A DNA stretch of 64,000 bases from Leptobrachium leishanense (taxonomy: Eukaryota > Chordata > Amphibia > Anura > Megophryidae), in assembly GCA_009667805.1 (NCBI GenBank), contig CM019064.1, forward strand, positions 274,145,662-274,209,661. Direction: 5' to 3'. Below the pieces are notes generated by a model. That model searched no databases. It worked only from the letters and a program-made list of their open reading frames with translations, and was not told the DNA's origin. The stretch's first letter is position 1, and the number at the start of each line of letters is the position of its first letter. A program made the position numbers and the translations under genes. Below, in pieces: positions 45,984-58,630 of this stretch.

Positions 45984-47221
45984 TGCCTCCTCGGCGCTGT
46001 ACACCTCTCAGACATTATATATCATAGATAAAATTTTATAATATATATATATATATACTATATATATATATATATTACGGATTGTGGGTTCTTAGAAGAA
46101 CCGTTGGGTTTCACAAGAAAATACAAATAAACACAAATCTCTCTAAATCCCTCTAAACCGCCTCAATTGTTCTAAATCTCTCTAAATCTGCCTCAATTTT
46201 TCTAATCTCACTAAATCTACCTAAAATCTCTAACCTGTCAAATCTGATATCTCTCTCTCTCTCTCTCTCGCTCACCAAAACACAAGTGAGGAGAGGGAGA
46301 ATCACAGAGGTCACGGCCAATATTTACAAAATATTGACCTGACAAATTAGAAATTTTATTTAGATTTTTTATAAGTTCTGATTGGATGTTGCTAGCCTGC
46401 CTCTCTGATGAGGCAGGCTAGGAACATCCCACACAGCCCCAAGATGACCCTGCCCTTAGAAGGGCAGCGCCATCTTGGCTGTCACTTTTATTTTATTTTA
46501 TTCATTTGTATTTATTTATTTTACTTTTTTTCTTTTTCTACACTTTTTTTAGTCTGCTGGGTGCCTTGATCCCTCGAGGCACCCAGCAGAGCACCTGATC
46601 ATTATGTGATCGTTTTTGTACTGAGTGCCACGATACCTCGTAGCACTCAGTACTTCCTGCCGCTACCGGAAGTGATCGCTCGGGGGGGAGCGATCACTGA
46701 GTGGACCAGCGGCAGGTAAACCTATTGCAAGGATGCCTCGATGGCAATATACTCAGAGCAGCTGGAAGCGATACCGATCGCTTCCAGCGCTCTGTAGAAG
46801 TGCGGGGCACCTTTCCGGTGAAACCGGATGTTGATCGCTCCTGGGGAGCGATCACAAGGGGCCCCGGCACTTCTAACCACCATTGCATGGATGCCTGGAC
46901 TCCCAGGCAGCGTGCAATGGCCCTGGAGCTGCTGGAAGCGATCTGATCGCTTCCAGCGCTCTCTAGAAGTGCGGGGCACCTCTCCAGTGAAGCCGGATGT
47001 TGATCGCTCCCGGGGAGCGATCACAAGGGGCCCTGGCACTAATGTCTGCCATTGCACGGATGCCTGGACTCGCAGGCAGCCTGCAATGGCATTTGAGGTG
47101 CTGGAAGCGATCCGATCGCTTCCAGCGCTCAAAAGACCGCAGGACGTACCATGTACGTCAGCGGGTCTAAAAGAGACCCGCGGCCGTGACGTACATGGTA
47201 CGTCCGCGGTCCTTAAAGGGG
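45984..47221 (-). mobile_element. piggyBac-like element, right portion
   Basis: Continues the element interrupted by the gypsy insertion. It begins with the start of the transposase gene on the minus strand, then TA and TC microsatellites (46040-46072, 46251-46270), hairpins, and three tandem units with palindromic GATCGCT motifs (46690-47190). It ends GACGTACATGGTACGTCCGC...CTTAAAGGGG next to TTAA at 47222-47225. The end matches the type seen at 13765. Confidence 0.8.
46690..47190. repeat. Three 169-170-bp tandem repeats with GATC palindromes
   Basis: GCTGGAAGCGAT recurs near 46761, 46931 and 47100. Each unit includes GGAAGCGATC...GATCGCTTCC, and the first two also GATCGCTCC...GGAGCGATC hairpins. 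Placed just inside the piggyBac-like right end, as subterminal repeats often are. Confidence 0.85.
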
Positions 47222-47480
47222 TTAAGAAGGGAAAGTTTGATTTATGATTATTATTCTGTCCCATTACCTTTGGTCCCTTAACAAGTGGGAAGCACATCTG
47301 CAAACTGCTGTAAATCCTACACCGTTCACCTGAGTTGGATGTGCATACCCTCAAATTAAAGCTGACACTCTGCAGTTAAAGCACATTGTATTTGTTTCAT
47401 TCCAACTCCATTGTGATGGTGTATAGAGCCAAAGATGTTAGAATTGTGTCGATGTCCCAATATTTCTGGACCTGACTGTA

Positions 47481-49054
47481 GAACACAAAAACAAACCAAG
47501 GTATAGATACCAAGCCTGTAGGCATATCTGTGAGGTAATTGATACGTCCCTAGAGTAGATAGTTTAAAGGGTTTGCAGTTGGAAAACAGGCCTTCGAGGG
47601 TCCGTTATAATAGGATAGCAGAGAGAAATATTACAATCACTGATAACTAATCAGTTTTTCAAAGAAATCAATTGCTGTTTTAGCAGTGGTAAACAAAATC
47701 CCTGAAGGAAAAACATGGGAGCAGTCCCCCAAAGAGATATATACAGGGTGGACCACATATAGCAGGTTAGATAGGCTTGGATCAGGGAAGTAAAAAAAAA
47801 AGGTTATTTAAAAGTAGAGGCACTCCTAGCTCTACGCGTTTCGCCAGATGGCGTCTTCAGGAGCTAGAACAGAGTGACATGCAGCCTAGAGAGCCAAGTC
47901 TTACAGATTGTGCAACCCATGTTTAAAATAAATGTTATGATATTTTTTCCATGAAAAGGTTTGGTAGTGAAAGGGTAAATTTGTTTGCTTTATACAAATC
48001 CAAAAATGTCATGTCTCCCGGTTCTTCCAAAATGCAATGACCCAGACATTCTTTTTAAAAATGTATCTTTAGATCTGAGCTATTCTCTGAACGTCTCTAG
48101 AGCTGTCATTAGATAAACTATTGGAGAAGCAGTCACCAGGCTTGATATACTAGCTGTGACCATTTATCTAAGATTGAGCCTCAGAAAGTAATGTAAATTT
48201 TGCAAGTGTTCATTATTTGCATATAGTTTATAAAACTGGAAACAGATGGTGACCTGAAATTTCACTAATTAATGGCACATACCTCTGGCTTTGAAAAGGT
48301 TAACCTAGTTCAAATGGGTATCCAGAGATTGAAATAGGATGTGTTTTGAATTAGAAGTTTTTTTTGGTCTAGAAAAATGCCACCCGGGGACAATTTATGA
48401 TGTGGTGGAACTGTCTAGTGAATACAATGTGCTGGCCTTTGAAGATATTTGCTGGTTGCATCTTGCAGTCAAAATCATTTATGACAAAAAAAAAATCAAA
48501 GAAAATATTTGGACACAAATTGCAGTAAAAGGAAAGCAAGACAAAAATATGTAAACTTCAGTATTTAATATGTAAACATTGAAATATGTTTGCAGAGTAT
48601 AAAATAACTTGAACGTTTTGGGTAAAAACTTCCATTTATATTCCTCCAGCATTGTAATGAACAGTTAATAAGTTTGTTGGGATAATTTTCCACTGTTTCC
48701 AGTAATATATACATTTAAAGGTTATTCAAAACACATCATGCCCTTAGAAAGTGGCAAAATTATATTATTGAAACCAATTTCCATCAAATAATTCCTCAAA
48801 CTAAGATTACATAAATAATTATGGTGTAAATCTTCCTTCTGGTGCCTACAAGAGTTTATGTTGACACATTGGGGTGACATAGAAGTTACCCTAAAGCATA
48901 GCCATCTCTACAGGGGGCAATAACCCCTCCAGGTTATTCCTCCCCCCCCCCACAGTGATCCACATCCAGTTTCCTCCACTTACTTTCGGACCACGATATC
49001 TCTGTCCACATGCGTTGTACATGGTTGATTGAGGTCATTAGAAAGGGCAGAGTC
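47481..49054. other. AT-rich sequence without recognised gene
   Basis: Right flank of the Tc1 element. It contains CTCTACGCGTTTCGCCAGAT followed by GGCGTCTTCAGGAGCT (about 47832-47867), a motif that looks like part of a common vertebrate dispersed repeat. A 71-codon open frame at 48339-48554 resembles nothing known to me. Confidence 0.45.
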
Positions 49055-49187
49055 GGTGTCAATTCGGCAAGGGCCCGAAGTGTGTGGACGTGTTATGGTC
49101 ATTGGTGTGGTGAACTTTTCATACATTATAAGTTATCAGTATTGTTTTGTGCTGTATTGCTGGAATCTAAAATAAAAATGTTTAAAA
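49055..49187 (+). mobile_element. 133-bp 5'-truncated L1 copy with 15-bp target duplication
   Basis: Flanked by AGAAAGGGCAGAGTC at 49040-49054 and 49188-49202, it ends AATAAAAATGTTTAAAA, similar to the 3' end of the L1 at 21590. This is the expected product of target-primed reverse transcription. Confidence 0.85.
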
Positions 49188-49405
49188 AGAAAGGGCAGAG
49201 TCTGGCCTTTCCACTGATAACCAACATGGCCATATTCAGTGTAAAATAAAGATCAGAGGGGGGCGTGGCCAGCAGCCATACTGAACAGCCGCATGTAGCT
49301 GGAGCTCTCCTTTAGCCAGCTCGTTTTCCCTCTCTAGTGGCCCACAACGGCAGCAGTTTGCCTTGACACCAACATACATCGACTCCGGAACCCTCCAGGC
49401 ACGTA

Positions 49406-49972
49406 ATGGCTCCAATTAAAACCCCCAAACAGACAGACCTGTCACGCATGGGGAAAAGCCGATAGGCCACAAGATGGCGACGCCCAGAGCTTCCGCGATT
49501 CTGGCTCCCCTCGGTCCCTTCCACCTGAGGATGAATATTCTCGACTTCCCACCCTGTCTGCCTCAGCTCCTGCCTCTGGTCTGCAACTTCAATCCCTGCT
49601 GCAGGACCTCAGAAACACCACTCAAGAAGATTTCCGCTCCATAACTGCTGAAGAGATTCGTGATTTGGGTGAGCGCACTGATGCCTTTGAAACCAAATCT
49701 GATGAATGGTGTCTGGCCTTTAACAAGTTGGTAGATGCATATAAAGAGTTAAAGTGACAGATTTGGAGGATCGCTCCCGAAGTAATAATATCCGCGTGCC
49801 CGGGATCCCGGAAACGGTTAAACCAGCCAAGCTGTCTACTTCTCTTCATGCCCTGCTGCAATCTCTGCTACCGGACGCGTCTGATTCGGATTTGCAGCTC
49901 GATAGAGCCACGACACCTGGAGCAATCGGTACCGAGAGATGTCTTGCTAAGAGTCCGCTTCTTCAGAATTAA
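49406..49972 (+). pseudogene. L1 ORF1 (RNA-binding, coiled-coil) remnant
   Basis: The first ATG, at 49406, gives MAPIKTPKQTDLSRMGKSR then a stop. Later frames give the end of the coiled coil and start of the RRM-like domain: DLEDRSRSNNIRVPGIPET (about 49757). The L1 ORF1 protein packages its RNA. Disrupted by stops and shifts. Confidence 0.75.
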
Positions 49973-50618
49973 GGAATCCCTGATGTCAGCTATGAGGAAT
50001 GCTACAATGGAACCGTGACTGTTATCCACAATATTCGAGACGGCATGGCTACTCTGCGATCTTGGAGCCTGATGGGAGAAGTTACCCCTCCGTCTCTGCA
50101 GAAGGCCTCACCAGAATGGCATTGCATGAACACGGCTAAATGATTCCAGTGTCCTCTAACTTACACAGATGGATGTTACTACCAACTGTTCCATATAATC
50201 GCCACGATTCTTAATTGAGTGGGGAACCCGCTTGACAGACGCTCCCTCCCTGCTCTGTGTTTCCTGGCTTCTTCACCCCTTTTACCTGCCCGGGTAAACC
50301 CCCCCACCTCCCCAGTTCAGGTTTGGCCTGATTTTTCCCGTGGCCTGGGAGATGTTTTGTACATATTACTTCGGTGCTCGAATTTTTTCTTTTGTGTTTT
50401 TGGTCCTATTTTTGCTTTTTTCCTGCTCTTTTTGTACCATGCCAGTTCTTTATACGAGTACAGCTGCTGGAGAGGAACCCTGGCTGTGGGGGATCCTCCT
50501 GGACCTTACGATGCTGATCCCTACAGACTGTGGCCTGTTTTTTAACCTGGGCGCTGCAGCTCCCTCCTTTTGATATCAGTGATATTCTCGACATGTTAGC
50601 GTATTGTTGTTGGATTTC

Positions 50619-52817
50619 ATGATGCCGCTCAAATTTGTTTCTTTAAATGTTAACGGCTTAAATATTCCTTATAAGCGCCACTCCTTATATGCAGACCTGC
50701 ACCACAAACCCCCTGATGTTGTAGGTCTCCAGGAGATGCATTTTATGAGAAATGCCCATCCCAAATTATAACTTATCCCCAGCAGTTTCATGCCACAGCT
50801 AATGTTAAAGCTAGAGGGGTTTCGATCCTGGTCCATCAGAATGTAATCTTTCAGCTACACAGAACGATCCTAGATCCTAATGGGCGCTATTTATTCTTGA
50901 TATGTGATATTAATCGTGTGCCATGTACTACTGCGAACTTCTATTGCCCCAATGCTGACCAGCTCGTATTTCTCAGAACGGCCCTCATTAAATAGTTTAA
51001 GGTCTCTTCGGGTAGACTTGCAATTTGTGGAGACTTCAATCTTTAGACTTACTACCTCATGCCTCCCGCAGCCAACGCTCCTCTGCCCGCAACTTTGCCA
51101 CTTTATTAGCGGAATTTAAATTGTTTGATATCTGGTGCCTCCTCCACCCTGATGACTGCGATTACACTTTTTATTCGGGAGCGCATAAACCATACTCTAG
51201 GATAGATTTACTTTTTGGTTCCTGCTGATATGTTAAATTCTGTTTCTAAATTTTTGATTGGCTCCATGACCTGGTCTGACCATGCCCTCGTATCGTTGTT
51301 CCTCCCTGATTCTCAGGCCCCTATAGGTCGCTCCCCTTTGCGATTGAATGAATCCCTTCTGTCCCGGAGGTAGTGGCTGACGTAGAAAAAAACTCTAGAA
51401 GATAACTTTCAGGAAAATACAACACCTGAGGTGAATCCCTTTACACTGTGGCAGGCTCAAAGCTGTAATACGTGGAGCCTTTCCTAAATGGGGATCCCAC
51501 TTTAAGAAAGAGAATTTAGCCCATAGATTGGCCCTTCTTCAGCAGATCCACTAAGCTACCTCTCCATAAGAAACAGAATGACCCCGTTGCCCGCTCTACT
51601 CTGGTGGGGCTCCAACTGAAATTAGCTAAACTGGATAAGCGGGATTTTGTATGAGCAACTCGTAGACTTCGCACTAAGATGTACCTTTATAAGAATAAAG
51701 CAAGTAAGCCTTATGGCCAACCGGCTCCACAAACGGGTGGCCAAGTCTAGAATTGACAGATTGACTGCTGCTGACGGGACCTCCTGCTATAAACCCCAGC
51801 AAATAGCAGGCTGTTTTGTGACATACTACTCTGGCCTTTACAATTTGCGCGACGACACCTCAATTCATCAGCCCTCTCTCCGTGAGATCCTCCCATCCCT
51901 ACAACGCCTTACCCTTCCTGCCTTGTCTGAGTCAAAGTCTACAACTGCTCTCTCCACCCTCCCTTGCTGAACTCACCTCAGCCCTGTCCTCCCTTAAGGC
52001 TAACAAAGCTCCCTGCCCTGATGGCTTCACGGCCTCTTATTATAAATCCTTTCCTACCCTACTAAACCCCCCCCTTTTCTCTCTGCGTTCGACCAAATAT
52101 ATACCTTGGGAAACAGTCCCCCTGACTGGTTATCGGCCACTATAGTTACCATTCCAAAAACAAACCTGCCAGTCAACGCCTGCCCTAAATACAGACCCAT
52201 CTTCCTCCTCAATACCGACACCAAACTTTACGTCAAGATTCTGGCTACTAGATTGGTTGATATTATGCCCTTGCTTATAGCTAATGACCAGGTGGGATTT
52301 ATTAAGTCAAGGCAAGGCCCCGATAACACTATTAAAGCTATAGCCTTGATGGACTCGGCAGTGTGTTGTGGAACGCCATCACTATTTCTCTCCCTTGATG
52401 CCGAGAAGGCATTTGACCGACTTCACTGGCTATTTCTGCAACATAAGTTACTGAAATTTAACTTTCCCCAAAAATTTGTTGGGGCTATCTTGGCACTCTA
52501 TTCTAATCCTAATGATGAATGCAGGTTTCCAATCCAATGCCCTACCTATCACGAATGGCACTAGACATGGATGCCCTCTCTCCCCTCTTCTGTACGCGCT
52601 AGCGCTTGAACGGTTTGCCCAAGTAATGACAGACTGATGCGATTGAAGGGTTTTTGACTGGTCCCTCTACCTGTAAGCTTAGATTATTTGCCGATGATAT
52701 TCTTCTCACGCTGACCAATCCCCTCACTTCTCTACCCGCCCTACACGCTATCCTGGATGAATACGGACGGCTCTCCTATCACAAGATTAATGTGCATAGA
52801 ACTCAGGCTCTATCTAC
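50619..52817 (+). pseudogene. L1 ORF2 (endonuclease plus reverse transcriptase) remnant
   Basis: It opens MMPLKFVSLNVNGLNIPYKR with VVGLQEMHF, the apurinic-type endonuclease (about 50619-51230). RT follows: KYRPIFLLNTDTKLYVKILA, DQVGFIKSRQGPDNTIKAI, LSLDAEKAFDRLHW (52106-52564) and RLFADDILLTL (about 52680). At least five frame breaks. ORF2 stops at the hAT insertion after KINVHRTQALST. Confidence 0.88.
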
Positions 52818-53204
52818 TAGGGATGAGCTGTTCGGGTTCGGACGGTTTGTGGTTCGACCCGAACTTAGCCTGTTCGAGCAGATCGCGAACACCGAACATT
52901 TCCAGGTGTTCGCCGCATGTTCGACCACAATGGACTACAATGCATTTTCCCACTGGCCTGAAGCTCATAATTGGCTACAGCCTTGCACCTGACCACAGGT
53001 CTGGTGCAAGACTGGTTCAACACTATGCCAATCACCGCTCAGAGTCCTGATTGGGCAAATTTTGCCCAATCATGGGCTCACAGAGCTAAGTCCCGCAGCA
53101 CGCTATATAACGTTTCCACACAGCGCTTCTGCACGCATTTCAGAGATAGTTGTGTCTTGTTACTGCCGGTCTGCCACGCTACGTGGGGGGGTCTGAGGGG
53201 GGAG

Positions 53205-53500
53205 GGTCTAATTTCTACCAAATATCAGGGAATTTGTGATGTGTGTCTTGTCACTGTGCCAGCAATTTTTTTTGGGGTTTACAACTTTAAAACATTTGTG
53301 AATTGAGGTGATCTTCTGGGTCTTGTCACTGTGCCAGCAAATCTTTTTGGGGCTCACTAATTTCTTTAAAACATTTGTGAATTAAGGTGATCTGTGTCTC
53401 GTCACACATCCAGTACCACGCTGTATTTCGGGGCTCACTAATTTCTACAAAACATTTGAATTGAGGGGATCTGTCTCTTGTCACTGGCTGCCAGCTATCA
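53205..53500 (+). repeat. Tandem repeats of about 75-85 bp, 5' of the hAT transposase
   Basis: Three to four imperfect units with CTTGTCACTGTGCCAGCAA, GGGGCTCACTAATTTCT and AAAACATTTGTGAATT. Subterminal, upstream of the transposase. Confidence 0.8.
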
Positions 53501-53654
53501 GTGTGTCTCACTGAGTTATACCAGAGTTCTTTAAATCTTTATACCAGAGTTGAATCAGCGTTCTGTATATATTAATCTATATATCACTCACCTTGTCTGA
53601 AAGAACAAAAAGGACAGACGCTCCCAGACACAGATAAGAGGGCAAGCAGCCCCT

Positions 53655-56506
53655 GTGTCGGGAGGCTGTGCCTCTGGTCGTGGTGGACGTGGTGCATCCT
53701 CTGCAGGGGCACGCTTGTCCTTTATAACTGGTGCTGGCCGTCTTCTTAACCTGCAGCAACATAGAGAGGATTTGGTGGATTGGCTAGCCAGGCCATCCTC
53801 AGAGTCCTCTGCCAGCCAGGCTTCTAGTGCTTTACAGTACACCTCAGCTGCCAAAGCATCTAATGCAGCCTCCATGTCCACAGCTACTCCTGCCGTAGCC
53901 TCGCTATCACACACGGAGGAGTCAGCTGAATTGTTTGACTACAATGAGAGTGACATGCTGCTTGAGGATGCGCAGCAAGTACAGTGCTCTGATTCAATCT
54001 CTGAGGTTGAGCAAGGGAGTATAATCAACCTAGAGGAAGGGTGTGCCAGTGATGACACACAAATAACTGGCACTCATGTTGCCCCAGCAGCTGCAGCATA
54101 CTGCCAAGTTGGCTCCAGTGACGAGGCGATAGGGGGTGAAGATGACATTGATGATGAGGTCACTGACTCCACCTGGGTGCCAGATCGAACTGAGGAATCA
54201 AGTGAGGAGGAGGCACAGCAAACACGAGGCACAACATCCTCTGTGACCAACCGTAGCACTAGCCAGTCCAAGGCATCAGATGTCAGAGCTGCTCCAGTGC
54301 AGAGCGCTGTTGTCTCAAAGAACACATGCAGGAACTATGCTGTCTGGGAGTTCTTTAAGAAATGTGCAGCAGACCCCACCATTGCTATTTGTAATCTATG
54401 TCAGATGAGGCTGAAGCGTGGGATAAACACCGGACACTTTGGTACCACGTGCTTGAGGCGACATATGAACAAGTGCCACACATCCCGTTGGCGCAAATCT
54501 TTGCGTAGGTCCTCCTCCTCCTCATCTGTCTCTACCCACACTGTATGTCCTGCCATGTCATTGCCTACAACCTCCGACAGGGATGATGCTACAGTAATGG
54601 ATGTACCAGCAGGTCCTTCCTCACAATGTGACATCATCCCAGCAGCTGAAGATTTACGCAGTCAGATTACAATGCCGCAGCTGCTGCAGCGAAAGAAAAA
54701 ATATTGTCCCACTCTGATTGCATCTGGGAGGGATCCAAGACGGGGCTCTGTGCTGGAGCTTGTTCATCCACCACGCCTCCAGAAATCTGCTTGTATTAGG
54801 TCTGTCTGCTCCACCACCACCACCTCTCCCTCTTCCTCCTCTGTCTCTGGCGAAGTGGCAGTTAAACCGACGCCTGACAGAGTCTACGCAATGGCTCAAG
54901 CAAAATGATGCCATACTGTGCTTGAACTGGTTTGTTTAGGGGACAGGAGCCACACCGGGTCACAAATTTTGTCAGCTCTGCAGGGGCAGGTGCAGAGATG
55001 GTTAACACCATGCCAGCTTGAGCTGGGAATGATCATCTGCGATAATGGCAGCACCCTTCTCTCCGCCCTATGCAAGGGTAAATTGACGCATATACCATGC
55101 CTAGCACACGTCCCAAATCTGGTGGTACAGCGCTTCCTAACCAAGTACCGAGGGCTGCCAGAGCTTCTCATCCAGGCCAGAAAAGTCTGCAGCCACTTCA
55201 GATGGTCATTCCCAGCAAGCATTCGCCTGGCAGAAATTCAAAGAGAATTCCACCTTCCCACAAACGTCTGATCTGTGACATGCCCACCAGGTGGAACTCG
55301 ACATTAGCAATGCTGCAGCGTCTGCACAAGCAGCAGAGGGCCATCAACGAGTATCTGTGTGAGTATGGCACAAGGACAGGTTCAGGTCAACTTGGTTTTT
55401 CTCCCCCCCGCAGTGGCTGATGATCAAGGATGCATGCACTGTACTGTCACCATTTGAGGAGGCAACAAGGATGGTGAGCAGGGACAGTGCATGCATCAGT
55501 GACACAATTCCTTTAGTGTTCCTGCTGGAGCACACTCTGCGGGGAATTATAGATGTGCTCTAGAGGCAGAGCAGCGGGAAGAAGAGGAGGCCTTCCCTTG
55601 CTCTCAAGGCCCCAGTCTTTCCGCAGACAGCATTCCAGCAGGTCCTACTCAGATCAGACAGGAGGAGGATGAGGAGGAGGACTATTTAAGTAGTGGGGGC
55701 ATTGAAGGTGGGGATTCCTCAAGGGAGGGTTTTGTGTGCCCAGAAACAGAAGGGCTTGTGCGTGGCTGGGAGGAGGAAGTGCACGATACGGTCATCCTCA
55801 TTGACCAGGAAGACTCGGCAGCAAATGCCACCTCCAACCTACGCTGCATGGGCTCCCTAATGATGCAAAGCCTGCTAAAGGACCCCAGGATTCGTACTAT
55901 CAAGGAGAGGGATCATTACTGGTTGGTAACCCTTCTGGATCCACGATACAAGGGAAAAGTTGCAGAGCTCATCCTGCCCACACTGAGGGAGCACAGGATG
56001 AAAAACTCGAGGACACTCTAAAGCGACACTTGTGTAACACCTTTCCAGGCACTGGTAGATTACCAAGTGCTGACACACGTGCTTCTGAGGCTGCAGGTGA
56101 TCAGAGGAATAGCGGTGAAGGCCAGGGCCGCTAGACTGATGTATTTTTCAATTTTTTTAGTCCTCGACGCCCAGGGACGTCAAATGTAGGCACCCATTGC
56201 CAGCGTCTTCACCATATGGTGCAGGACTACCTAGGGGCAAGGGCAGACCTGGATACCTTTCCAGCAGATGATCCACTGGCTTACTGGGTGTTGAGATTGG
56301 ATCACTGGCCAGAATTTAGCCAATATGCTATGCAGCTACTAGGTTGCCCTTCATCTAGCGTGCTTTCCGAAAGGACGTTCAGTGCCGCTGGAGGTTTTGT
56401 CACAGACAAAAGAGTGCGTCTGTCCACCGACTCTGTAGACCGGCTGACATTTATAAAAATGAATCAGTCCTGGATCAGCAGCTATCAATCCCTGATGCTG
56501 AAGTAA
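53655..56506 (+). pseudogene. hAT-family transposase with BED zinc finger, frameshifted
   Basis: The first frame (53655-54908, 417 codons) has an acidic Ser-rich leader and a BED finger: WEFFKKCAADPTIAICNLCQ then TTCLRRHMNKCH. A block between finger and catalytic core is shortened. The core is read in other frames: GMIICDNGSTLLSAL and IPCLAHVPNLVVQRFL (about 55028-55140, catalytic Asp and CxxH), CDMPTRWNSTLAMLQRLHKQ (about 55275), and LLDPRYKGKVAELILPTLRE (about 55935). The C-terminal dimerisation domain is DPLAYWVLRLDHWPEFSQYA with SSSVLSERTFSAAGGF (about 56270-56400). At least four frame breaks. ZBED-type hAT. Confidence 0.92.
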
Positions 56507-57779
56507 TGGAATAGATAGGGGATGTCCTCTTCTGCATTCACAAAACCTCCAGCACTGAACTCTTCCACAATACCACAAAAGGGTTACGGTGTGAAGGCAG
56601 GCCCGTCTTTAATATTGATTGGACCCTGGGCAAACATTTTCTTTGGGCCCCCCCCCGAAACCTGCAAGATCTTACGAGAGGCAAGATCCTGCAGATCACG
56701 CAGCCGGGCAGCACAAGCCTCCATGGAGTCCTATGGACTGCAGGAGGCAGTACTCACAGCGGCGCTTAGTGCTGCATTACGGGGCAGGCTTCTGCATTAA
56801 CACCTGACCCGTAATATGGTGCTAAAACAGGGATACTAAGGAGAAACCTGCAGGCTCACATTATCCACCTTAGTGTCTCCGTTTTAGCACAGAGCAAGGA
56901 AAAGCCCACAAGCTCTTATGTTGAAAGAACAGACAGGGGGAAAAAAGAGGAAACAGAAATAATATCCTGACATAGAACATGGAGGAGACATTCCATAATG
57001 ATAATAATTACAGCCCTCATTACTGACCAGTCCCTGTGTTAGGCTAAAGTCCCACACATACAAGGTTATTCAGAGAGAGCCAAACTGGCCCAGAAGCTGC
57101 ACCAAACAGGGAATTTCCCCATACGGTGACATTTCGTGGCCATTCGGCTATTCAGAGAGCAGGCAGGTTGCCAAATATTAGTGAATTGCCAGCAAATACG
57201 GTGCCTGTTCGGCAGCAGTGAAATATGGTGTTCGGCGACAGTGAAATACGGTGCCTGTTCGGCGGCAGTGAAATACGGTGCTGTTCGGCGGCAGTGAAAT
57301 CCCCCATAGAGAAGCAATGGTTAATCTACTCACATTGAACAGCAGAGAAATGTCCGGATGTTCAGTGTTTTCATTCTACATGTTTATTCAGGCGAATCCC
57401 ATAGGCTTCAATGTTAAAAATATTCCCGTTTTAATCCAATATCTAATAAACCATTTATTATTTTAATCTGCAGCAAAAAGTCTATTTTTTGGCATTTTTC
57501 TGGTGAAGTTTTTTTAAATGGCTTTTTTTTTTTAAACAGACTTTTTTATTATTATTCATAGGACCTTATATACCAGGGCTCAAAATTTCAAGTCCCAAGC
57601 TACTAGCCAGGCCTTAAGAGTTACTCGCCACTAGTTGCCCCACCTAACCCCTTATCCTGCCCTGCCTCTGCATTCCCACTCGCCAAATGCGAGCAGGCGA
57701 GTGGAAATTTTGAGGCCTGTTATATACTATATTAATTCCAGGCATTTTCATGAAGTAGTTTTTTGCAAAAGCCATTTAA

Positions 57780-58265
57780 GGCTGGGGTCAGACGAGCGCA
57801 GTTATCACGTCCGTGTTGCCGCACATTTTAGGCTGCTGTCAGACGAGCGTAGGTTCACGTCCGTGATGCGCCTAAAAGTACGTCCGTGATAGCATGAAAG
57901 AAAGTCCATTGGAGCCTGACACATGAAGACGTCCGCACTGAACTGCGGACGCACACGGCCGCGGCAAATGGACGCAGGTTAGGCAAGAACGTAATACTGC
58001 TAGAACGGACGTGCGGATGGCCACGTCCACAACGTCTGCATAGCTTGTGTGTGAGTGATGGAGCATGGTCAGACTGACGCATTATACGTCAGCATTTTTG
58101 ACGGACAGAATGTTTTTTCATTGTAATTTATTTTTCCCTCCTACATCCGTCAAAAATAACTTCAGTGAAAAAACGGACTGTGGGACCACTACTGCGTCAT
58201 CCGTACTGACGATGTCCGCACTGCAGGACGTAAGCCGTAGAAATCACGCTCGTCTGACCCCAGCC
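57780..58265. mobile_element. Harbinger-like MITE
   Basis: GGCTGGGGTCAGACGAGCGC to GCTCGTCTGACCCCAGCC, with TAA/TTA-type flanks. A second inverted-end-like start (GGCTGCTGTCAGACGAGCG) at about 57831 suggests one copy inserted in another. Confidence 0.75.
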
Positions 58266-58630
58266 TTAACGTCCGTGGCAGCATAGCATTCTGACCAATG
58301 GAGCCCCACACACAAATACGTCCGCACGGAACTGTGGACGCATGACAGAAGCAGCAAAGGGACGCAGGTTAGGCAAGAACGTAAAACCGCTAGAACGGAC
58401 TGCAGAGTGCGCCACGTCCGCAACGTCTGCATAGCTTTGTGTGTGAGTGATGAAACGTGGTCAGACGGACGCATTTATACGTTCAGCATTTTTGACGGAC
58501 AGAATGTTTTTTCATTTCCCATCTACATCCGTCAAAAATAACTTTAGTCACAAAAACGGACTGTGTGGCCACTACTGCGTCCTCCGTCAGAACGTGCGTC
58601 CATACAAAATGCGCTCGTCTGACCCTAGCC
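58266..58630. mobile_element. Harbinger-like MITE, left end missing
   Basis: Directly follows the previous copy and ends GCTCGTCTGACCCTAGCC before TTA. The interior repeats the previous copy (ATTTTTGACGGACAGAATGT at both 58097 and 58489). Confidence 0.7.

Larger units (their letters stand above)
36080..47478 (+). mobile_element. Tc1/mariner transposon, interrupted twice
   Basis: The inverted ends CAGTCAGGTCCAGAAATATT are flanked by TA at 36078-36079 and 47479-47480. The subterminal TTTAATTTGAGGGTATGTAC also recurs inverted near 47350. Without insertions it is about 1.66 kb, the normal size of Tc1 elements. A Harbinger-like MITE (36854-37279) and a 9.3-kb piggyBac/gypsy nest (37908-47221) lie inside. 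The ends are still clearly alike. Confidence 0.95.
49256..52817 (+). mobile_element. L1-type LINE, near-complete 5' part, cut by a hAT insertion
   Basis: It begins GGGGGCGTGGCCAGCAGCC, a typical start for amphibian and fish L1 elements. ORF1 and ORF2 remnants follow in order. At 52817 it is interrupted by the hAT element at 52818; the remaining 3' part is not in the window. Confidence 0.85.

Noticed and set aside
48339..48554. 71-codon plus-strand frame
   Set aside because: No recognisable family, no splice context, and AT-rich sequence where such lengths arise by chance.
54918..55271. Separate small gene containing CDNGSTLLSAL
   Set aside because: It is a frameshifted part of the hAT transposase catalytic core, not an independent gene.
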